From positions 162,501-226,500 of the forward strand of contig JAVYIG010002377.1 of the NCBI GenBank assembly GCA_035222895.1: a stretch of DNA of 64,000 nucleotides, in the 5' to 3' direction. Position numbers and translations under genes: made by a program. Origin of the DNA: Strongylocentrotus droebachiensis (taxonomy: Eukaryota; Echinodermata; Echinoidea; Camarodonta; Strongylocentrotidae). This document shows positions 60,301-64,000 of this stretch, piece by piece; within the stretch, counting starts at the first letter, position 1; each line of letters opens with the position of its first letter. The notes beneath the pieces were generated by a model. The model saw nothing but the letters and a program-made list of their open reading frames with translations. It was not told the origin of the DNA and made no database searches.

Positions 60301-62984
60301 AATGACATTTTGTTTTCCCAGGTACTATACTTACAAAACATTTTTGCACACAAGTTGCCCAATCATGTGCTGCTCAATTTGTGGCCCTACGATAATTTTA
60401 AAACGTTGCGAAAATGAAACCCTAGTGAAAGTCATGGCGTACACAAGTAGTGGAGATACTCACCAGGTAGTTCATAGATATTTGCATGTTACTTTGTCCC
60501 ATTGACTGGTAGAATCTGTAATCAGCAGTGAGAAGCATTGGACAGACATGATAGCGTGGGGGCGCTCTCCTCTGACGGGAGTGTGATGATGAGGATGACT
60601 CTGATAAACATAGAGACACAAAACAAAAAGAGAAAGAGATAGGGGATGTTTATAATAGTATCTGATATCTTAATAGCCCTTATATCTACCATGCAAGTTG
60701 CTCCAATATGACCCTACTGATTTCAGTGTTTACAGCATTCATGGAATTCCTTCCTTCCGGTATCCATTTAGCAGTTGGGTGGAGAATGGCAAAAGTAGAA
60801 CAATGTCAAGTTCAGGATAGATAGATAGCATAGTGAGGTTGGGATAAAGAGAAAAAGAGGAGTTTTAAAAATACCAACCACTATTTTTTTGTTGCTCTGC
60901 ATGATTTGGTACTCTATTTCAAAATATTCCATTTAAAATAGGGTATCAGCTTTAAATGTAAAGAGACATTGCAATTGTAGAACCTGTGAAAAAGGGCAGC
61001 CTGAATAGGCTTTAATGCAGAAACTGTAAATAAAGGTAAACCATAAAGCACCCCCCCCCCCCCACAAAATAAAAATGGAACAGATTCAATCTAAAGAAAC
61101 AACCCATAAAACATTTCTGTGTGCAGTATTTATATGACACATGCAGACATTTGACTTACTGCTTTTAGGCGCTGAGTTTTGCCCTTTGAGCTGTTCTTGT
61201 GTCTTTTCGTACTTGAGACCTTCTGGCAAGTGGTGGCCATGTGGACAAAATGAAGCCCTGGTGAAAGAAAAGGTACAAAAAGTTTTTGTGATAATTTGAA
61301 TTACTGGTACTATTATAAATAATAGTTTGTCATCAGTGGTCTTCAGATATAAAATTTTCAATTTCACTGGATTTTAACTTTAACCCCAAATAGATGATCA
61401 TTGTCAAAATGAAATTGATTTGACAGTTTTCATGGAGGTGATAATATATTGATAATACATTGGACATACACATGTAGTTAAAACAAAAGTTCAGGTGAGA
61501 ATAGAAACTTCAAACCTGATTATTTATGTACAATTTACACCTTTAAAGAAAGGCTATTTATATTGTTTACTTTGAACGACCTTTAAATAAAGATAGATTT
61601 TAATAGATAGTACTTACGTTGTATTTTGTTTGATATCTGAGCTGCGATATGCTATCATGCTGAAGTTATGTCGTTCTTTTATGTGTCTCCAAGATGGCTG
61701 TTAAAGAGATAAAAGCAAAGAAGTTTTAGATTTTTTTTTTCTTTCTTTCTTAAAAAAAGAAAAGAAGATGCAAAGGACATGTTGTAGCCTTCAAAACCAT
61801 TGAAAGAAGTCAAGAGCAAAACTGATTTCTAGCTTCAAACCCACTTACCCCTGGCGCTGAAGCAAGATTTTGTACCTTCACGACATATGAGCATATTTGC
61901 CTGGAAGTTATACCCTTAAAAAGCCTGGCTGACAAAAAAAGTGTTTAGTCTCCACATCAAAATATGCATGTAATAGTTGTGTTGAATATATGGAAAATAA
62001 TGATATCATCAGAGGCCATTATAACATCCTTCTTTCTATGTTGCACTTAAACTAGCATTCACTAGAACAGACCAGTAATAACTACCTCTACCGGTATTTA
62101 AAAAAGAAAAGGAATGAAATTCAAATTCTTCAATTTCCACAATCATATTCTAAATAAAGCTGCTCACAGATACACTGCTTTAAGGCACAAATAGCTTAAC
62201 ATGCCATAGATTTATGATCATAATAACAATAAATACTAATAGACTACAGATGAATGTTGATGATGAAGGTGGTGGTGAGATGTTGAGGATAGCAATGACG
62301 ATGACGATGACAATGACGATGACAATGACAATGACTACATACACTCTCTGTATACTGCCCCTCAGTTTCATGACAAACCTTTACCTCAATGGTATATTGC
62401 TCTTCTCTTGTGTATATTCTAGCTGTGATGTCATCACCTTCTAGGTGCATTTTCACCACACTGTCAGGATCATCTACATAAAGGCAATGAGAATCAAATT
62501 CAGTGGTGTATAGATCTACAAGGGGCAATTGACTAATTTGACTATAAACATTGTACATACCGTATATAATTGTAGACAAAAGTTTGTGTAGTCCCATGTA
62601 CCAGTATACCTTTCTTTTCATGGTTTCAAACTTTTAGCCAGATTCATTCAATTGTTTAAGATATTGAAGATACCAAATAACACACCTGCATGATATATAC
62701 AATTATTCCTATATATATACTACATTTCCAAACATTTAGCATCATTTCTTGACAGTTGCTTTCATAATGGCTAATCTAGTCAAGAATTAGGCAGATCAGT
62801 CCTTCTTAGTTCAATAAATTGTAAAACCTACATGCACTACCGGTATTTACCTTCCAAATAACCCATGTAATATGAGTCAACTTCTAGAGAATGTGGTCTC
62901 TCCAAACCATCTTGCCCCACTGCATACACTGAAAAGTCAGTGGTAAAAAGACCTTCTCGCTTGGTTAGCTCCATGTTGAATTGT
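48224..62984 (-). CDS. ADAM17: ADAM17/TACE-type membrane metalloprotease (sheddase), 19 exons, 5' end off window
   Basis: Seen: 19 exons join in phase into 662 codons plus TGA. In window numbering: prodomain 1-145, ending in furin-type RQRR (142-145) and holding a Cys that may act as cysteine switch (FCPHGHH); catalytic domain with [11 protein letters not shown] (321-331) and Met-turn Met352; disintegrin and Cys-rich region (about 390-560); juxtamembrane helix like the CANDIS segment (565-585); transmembrane segment about 593-612; 47-residue tail. Known: ADAM17 releases TNF, EGFR ligands, Notch and others at the cell surface, assisted by iRhoms. [22 protein letters not shown](I)G(T)PR and [13 protein letters not shown] are diagnostic against ADAM10. 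Compared with human (824 residues) the tail is much shorter (47 versus about 130) and ends ETVL. The signal peptide and about 75 residues are missing off the right edge. Introns carry many elements. Confidence 0.92.
48343..48705. repeat. (GGT)n and (GAT)n microsatellites in the last ADAM17 intron
   Basis: About 21 uninterrupted GGT units at 48368-48430, then imperfect GAT/GGT to about 48705. Poly-Gly, poly-Val and poly-His frames through it are artefacts. Confidence 0.95.
49165..49218 (-). CDS. ADAM17: ADAM17 exon s (cytoplasmic tail)
   Basis: 18 codons, phase 0 to 0, acceptor CTGCAG, donor GTAAGT. Encodes [18 protein letters not shown], aligning with human DKKLDKQYESLSLFHPS. Confidence 0.88.
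49449..49487 (-). CDS. ADAM17: Candidate ADAM17 alternative 39-nt microexon
   Basis: Between exons r and s; acceptor TCATTTCAG, donor GTATGA, 13 codons [13 protein letters not shown], phase 0 to 0. Inclusion would insert a Pro-rich segment right after the membrane. Not needed for the conserved join. Confidence 0.3.
49625..50340. other. ADAM17 intron r-s: simple repeats and unknown repeat
   Basis: (ATT)n at 49627-49655. 49755-50215 is A-rich, with AAAAAAGGAATTC- and AAAACGGAAT-like words and the pair AACCCAGAGCTGGCAACCTT / GTTGGCAGCTCTGATAACCC as ends, suggesting a TIR element (about 49759-50210). Confidence 0.5.
50507..50595 (-). CDS. ADAM17: ADAM17 exon r (transmembrane segment)
   Basis: Phase 1 to 0, acceptor CTTCAG, donor GTGAGT. 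Encodes [20 protein letters not shown] and LIHYV, aligned with human [25 protein letters not shown]. Confidence 0.92.
50596..51411. other. ADAM17 intron q-r, nothing recognised
   Basis: No exon or element recognised; the frame at 51115-51306 is unconvincing. Confidence 0.45.
51412..51490 (-). CDS. ADAM17: ADAM17 exon q (juxtamembrane helix)
   Basis: Phase 0 to 1, acceptor TTGTAG, donor GTGAGT. Encodes [20 protein letters not shown] and FTISTV, the amphipathic segment before the membrane. Confidence 0.9.
52065..52195 (-). CDS. ADAM17: ADAM17 exon p (membrane-proximal Cys-rich)
   Basis: Phase 1 to 0, acceptor GCCCAG, donor GTAAGG. Encodes [20 protein letters not shown] and [12 protein letters not shown], like human CKVCCRDLSGRC and GKPCTVGFC. 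Confidence 0.9.
52196..52751. other. ADAM17 intron o-p, nothing recognised
   Basis: No exon or element recognised. Confidence 0.45.
52752..52825 (-). CDS. ADAM17: ADAM17 exon o (Cys-rich)
   Basis: 74 nt, phase 2 to 1, acceptor TTACAG, donor GTAAGT. Encodes [20 protein letters not shown] and CICSP, like human GKCKDGKCIPFCE. Confidence 0.88.
52826..53297. other. ADAM17 intron n-o, left part
   Basis: Poly-G at 52919-52936 (poly-C on the gene strand); otherwise nothing recognised. Confidence 0.5.
53298..53475. mobile_element. Palindromic element family F, second copy
   Basis: GGCCCAAATTCACAAAGGAG at the left and TTTGTGAATTCGGGCC at the right, with GGTTTGTCGACAAACC inside; same family as 18230-18370. 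Right arm has extra AGGAGGTTTG/GAGCTCAAACC units. Confidence 0.85.
53767..53852. mobile_element. Mariner-type TIR element family M1, copy 2
   Basis: TA on both sides; CAGTCAAACCTACTTTAG and CTATCGACAGGTTTGACTG ends, 86 bp. Confidence 0.8.
53955..54150 (+). mobile_element. tRNA-derived SINE family S1, copy in ADAM17 intron
   Basis: GAGACCCAATGGCTCAGTGG, GTGGTCTCGTAACC, GGGTTCGAAACC, then TTTTGGTAAGGCATTAGTCC and GCTTTCTTAGCAGTTAGGTC. Antisense to ADAM17; ends about 30 bp downstream of the exon n donor. Confidence 0.87.
54181..54351 (-). CDS. ADAM17: ADAM17 exon n (disintegrin/Cys-rich)
   Basis: 171 nt, phase 2 to 2, acceptor CATCAG, donor GTGAGT. Encodes [27 protein letters not shown] and GCID. 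A SINE ends about 30 bp downstream of the donor. Confidence 0.92.
54467..54800. repeat. Dispersed-repeat remnant in ADAM17 intron m-n
   Basis: (AAT)n at 54470-54490, TATATATAGCGCAGC and its inverted AGCTGCGCTGG, then a frame reading [18 protein letters not shown] that resembles retroelement-derived repeats. Family not known to me. Confidence 0.4.
54885..55096. repeat. 212-bp duplicated segment, copy 1 (intron m-n)
   Basis: Matches 59557-59768 over its whole length without gaps; I count two differences. Begins inside the S2 SINE head (CACTTGACCACAGCACCTCT). Confidence 0.92.
55200..55335 (-). CDS. ADAM17: ADAM17 exon m (disintegrin domain)
   Basis: Phase 1 to 2, acceptor CTGCAG, donor GTATGT. 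Encodes [20 protein letters not shown] and [14 protein letters not shown], the disintegrin Cys pattern of the family. Confidence 0.92.
55515..55697. repeat. C-rich/CCT repeat (G-rich on the ADAM17 strand)
   Basis: Poly-C tracts and (CCCCCT)n; the coding strand carries GGGGGA repeats within intron l-m, about 200 bp downstream of exon l. Confidence 0.95.
55904..55973 (-). CDS. ADAM17: ADAM17 exon l (end of catalytic domain)
   Basis: 70 nt, phase 0 to 1, acceptor GATGACAG, donor GTAAGC. Encodes [20 protein letters not shown] and CFV, equivalent to human [22 protein letters not shown]. Confidence 0.85.
55974..56732. other. ADAM17 intron k-l
   Basis: Poly-C at 56232-56250; otherwise no exon or element recognised. 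The 160-codon frame at 55772-56254 is on the wrong strand over exon l. Confidence 0.5.
56733..56863 (-). CDS. ADAM17: ADAM17 exon k (zinc motif and Met-turn)
   Basis: Phase 1 to 0, acceptor CACAG, donor GTGAGA. Encodes [12 protein letters not shown] and [19 protein letters not shown]. The catalytic Glu, second and third zinc His and Met-turn are intact, so an active protease is predicted. Confidence 0.93.
57250..57360 (-). CDS. ADAM17: ADAM17 exon j (catalytic domain, up to zinc motif)
   Basis: Phase 1 to 1, acceptor TTACAG, donor GTGAGT. Encodes [20 protein letters not shown] and EEADLVTAH, whose last His is the first zinc ligand. Confidence 0.93.
57780..57915 (-). CDS. ADAM17: ADAM17 exon i (catalytic domain)
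   Basis: Phase 0 to 1, acceptor CTGCAG, donor GTGAAT. Encodes [20 protein letters not shown] and [16 protein letters not shown], the most conserved ADAM17 stretch before the zinc site. Confidence 0.93.
57983..58078. mobile_element. Short TIR element
   Basis: GGGTGTTTCACAAAGCCTT and AGTTTTGTGAAACACCC ends, with internal TGACAAATGACA / TGTCATTTGTCA pairing. Lies about 70 bp upstream of ADAM17 exon i. Confidence 0.8.
58701..59091. mobile_element. Mariner-type foldback element, TA flanks
   Basis: CAGTGCGTCCCAGAAAAAAC and GTTTTTTCTGGGACGCACTG termini with TA at 58699-58700 and 59092-59093. The arms extend well inward (TTAATTATAATTG, CATCATATGAGTTGC). No transposase. Confidence 0.88.
59157..59249 (-). 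CDS. ADAM17: ADAM17 exon g (catalytic domain)
   Basis: 31 codons, phase 0 to 0, acceptor ATGAAG, donor GTGAGG. Encodes [20 protein letters not shown] and PWGVQELLE. Joins directly to exon i, giving [19 protein letters not shown], the family length. Confidence 0.88.
59290..59577 (-). mobile_element. tRNA-type SINE family S2, complete copy
   Basis: Minus strand: GCTGTGGTCAAGTGGTTAAG (A box), GCCGGACTGTGGATCGCAAG, GTCCGCGGTTCGAGACCC (B box), a body shared with 26247-26463, GCGCTATATAAGAACTGAGT, and an (ATT)n tail at 59296-59310. Confidence 0.9.
59557..59768. repeat. 212-bp duplicated segment, copy 2 (intron f-g)
   Basis: Pairs with 54885-55096. Overlaps the first ~20 nt of the intact S2 SINE head and extends away from it. 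Confidence 0.92.
59864..59948. mobile_element. Mariner-type TIR element family M1, copy 3
   Basis: TA-flanked CAGTAAAACCTGTAAATTCG and AGCAGGTTTCACTC ends; more diverged than the other two copies. Confidence 0.65.
60127..60213 (-). CDS. ADAM17: ADAM17 exon f (catalytic domain)
   Basis: 29 codons, phase 0 to 0, acceptor CTCAG, donor GTAATG. Encodes [16 protein letters not shown] and [11 protein letters not shown], matching human IELIDRVDDIYRNTSW. Confidence 0.9.
60464..60600 (-). CDS. ADAM17: ADAM17 exon e (furin site, start of catalytic domain)
   Basis: Phase 1 to 0, acceptor TATCAG, donor GTGAGT. Encodes a Ser run, [20 protein letters not shown] and [15 protein letters not shown] is a proprotein-convertase site; LLTADYRFY corresponds to human LVVADHRFY. 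Confidence 0.88.
60601..61159. other. ADAM17 intron d-e: worn SINE S2 fragment
   Basis: 60720-60815 (TTCCGGTATCCATTTAGCAG, GGAGAATGGCAAAAGTAGA) is a diverged copy of the S2 SINE body. Poly-C at 61051-61064. Confidence 0.55.
61160..61257 (-). CDS. ADAM17: ADAM17 exon d (prodomain, cysteine-switch region)
   Basis: Phase 2 to 1, acceptor ACCAG, donor GTAAGT. Encodes [20 protein letters not shown]. Human has PKVCGY at the equivalent cysteine-switch position; here Cys is kept but the following Gly is not adjacent. Confidence 0.8.
61618..61697 (-). CDS. ADAM17: ADAM17 exon c (prodomain)
   Basis: Phase 0 to 2, acceptor AACAG, donor GTAAGT. Encodes [20 protein letters not shown] and DIKQNT, matching human [20 protein letters not shown]. 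Confidence 0.87.
61698..62261. other. ADAM17 intron b-c, nothing recognised
   Basis: No exon or element recognised. Confidence 0.45.
62262..62336. repeat. (GATGAC/AATGAC)n microsatellite
   Basis: Hexanucleotide-type run at about 62294-62336 with GGTGGT before it, next to exon b. Confidence 0.85.
62385..62473 (-). CDS. ADAM17: ADAM17 exon b (prodomain)
   Basis: Phase 1 to 0, donor GTAAAG. Encodes [20 protein letters not shown] and YTIE, matching human GEPDSRVLAHIRDDDVIIRI. A (GATGAC)n repeat lies just downstream. Confidence 0.87.
62851..62984 (-). CDS. ADAM17: ADAM17 exon a (prodomain)
   Basis: First exon in the window, acceptor AAATAG. Encodes [20 protein letters not shown] and [15 protein letters not shown], aligning with human prodomain from about residue 75. 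Donor GTAAAT, phase 1. Confidence 0.82.
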
Positions 62985-64000
62985 CTATTTGATTGTCGTC
63001 GGAGAAGGAAGAGATTGGGGTAAAAAGAGAAAACACAGTTAACTCAATAGTTATAATAACAATACTGTATTGGTCATTCCCATAATCAGTTACATTACAT
63101 ATTTAAGAGAATTTTATTTTATTTTATTTATCATGGTTTAAAAAATAGGATCAACATAACACTGGTTTATGAATTAGGGTTAAAAAATATGAAGTGCATA
63201 GCAAATTATACGAATCATATGTGCTCTATAGCTTTCCATACGTAATCTAACTGCTGGAAGATGCATTTACACTGCAAACAAAATATTGTTGATTTTTCTC
63301 AAGTTCAGGTGTTTTGTCGGAAGTTGCATAGCAAGTTTGCATAGTAACTACCAGCAAAACACAACAAAAATTTGGTACGATTCCATTTTTTTTTGTCACA
63401 TGACTCTCCTCGCTTCTTTCGCAGAGAAACGAAAATTCATGCATGTGCACTACTCACCAAAAAATCGCAATGAGCGAAAACCAACATTTTTTTAACAGAT
63501 TTTTTCCAATAGTCTGAGTAATGTACGGTAAATGGCAGTAAATAAAAATGGTGTTTGGGCTGTGTAAATGGGCCTTGTACTACATCCTGTATGAAGCTCC
63601 ATACATGTAGCAATTGACTACTGAGTGTGTAACTTAACCCTGCATGAAGCTAATCCTAATAACAAATCTCACACTTGCACACTTGTCATGAAATCAGGTC
63701 ACAATGTCGACTCACTCAGCAAATTCAGCATGTAAATGAAAATGTGAACAATCAGTTTGAATATGATGTATCATGCAACAAAAATGAAGATTGAACTCTG
63801 ATAAGATTGTCCACCGGGCAAACATGAATTAGCACTCTATAGGTTAAATGCATTTAGGTTTATGAACATTTCTGCAGATATTATCATGAGAAACTGAGAA
63901 ATTGGTTACTACTGTATGTACACTTGTATACAGACCACTGTAAAAATTCTACACTTCTCGAACACTGAAAACAATTTTCAATTGCAAAGAGTATACGGCC
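62985..64000. other. ADAM17 intron upstream of exon a
   Basis: The ~75 missing N-terminal residues are not recognisable here. A minus-strand frame at 63247-63450 has a hydrophobic stretch but no fitting splice donor, so the first exon(s) are taken to lie beyond 64000. Confidence 0.5.

Noticed and set aside
63247..63450. Possible ADAM17 first exon with a signal-peptide-like stretch
   Set aside because: No donor in the right phase, and the ~50 prodomain residues expected before exon a are not found between it and exon a.
1..64000. CRISPR array, operon, bacterial promoter or prophage
   Set aside because: Split genes, SINEs and LINEs show eukaryotic nuclear DNA; tandem repeats here lack regular spacers.

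Overview
This window is animal nuclear DNA. Genes are split by GT-AG introns, the sequence is AT-rich, and most of it is repeats: terminal-inverted-repeat (TIR) elements, foldbacks, tRNA-derived SINEs, LINE remnants, a Penelope remnant and microsatellites. The proteins are ordinary metazoan ones. The repeat mix and the divergence from vertebrate sequences suggest a marine invertebrate, most likely an echinoderm such as a sea urchin. That assignment is inference.

Three genes can be supported, all on the minus strand. (1) 1494-8755: the 5' five coding exons of an SLC18B1-like major facilitator transporter (vesicular polyamine transporter family). Its 3' part lies off the left edge. (2) 27795-34147: a complete nine-exon gene for a 492-residue ankyrin-repeat protein, with a decayed duplicate of its last exon about 370 bp upstream of the real one. 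(3) 48224-62984: nineteen exons of an ADAM17/TACE-type sheddase, from the prodomain through furin site, zinc metalloprotease, disintegrin/Cys-rich region and transmembrane segment to a short tail with a PDZ-ligand-like C-terminus. The signal peptide and first prodomain part lie off the right edge. Splice phases agree at every junction listed in the three genes.

Between genes 1 and 2 (about 8.8-27.8 kb) I see no convincing gene, only a dense set of elements: a 2.56 kb foldback built from ~330 bp monomers, several TIR families (three with TTAA-AGG termini), a nested foldback, a GC-rich foldback, a possible 7SL-like SINE and a Penelope GIY-YIG remnant. Between genes 2 and 3 (34.1-48.2 kb) lie a 1.89 kb hAT-like element with a perfect 8-bp target duplication, a 133-bp tandem array and a possible small spliced unit at 41.4-44.1 kb.

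The genes are not an operon and show no functional link. The most interesting observations are the repeat structures, element insertions at or near splice sites, a 212-bp nearly identical duplication inside ADAM17 introns, and possible alternative exons in the ADAM17 and ankyrin genes.
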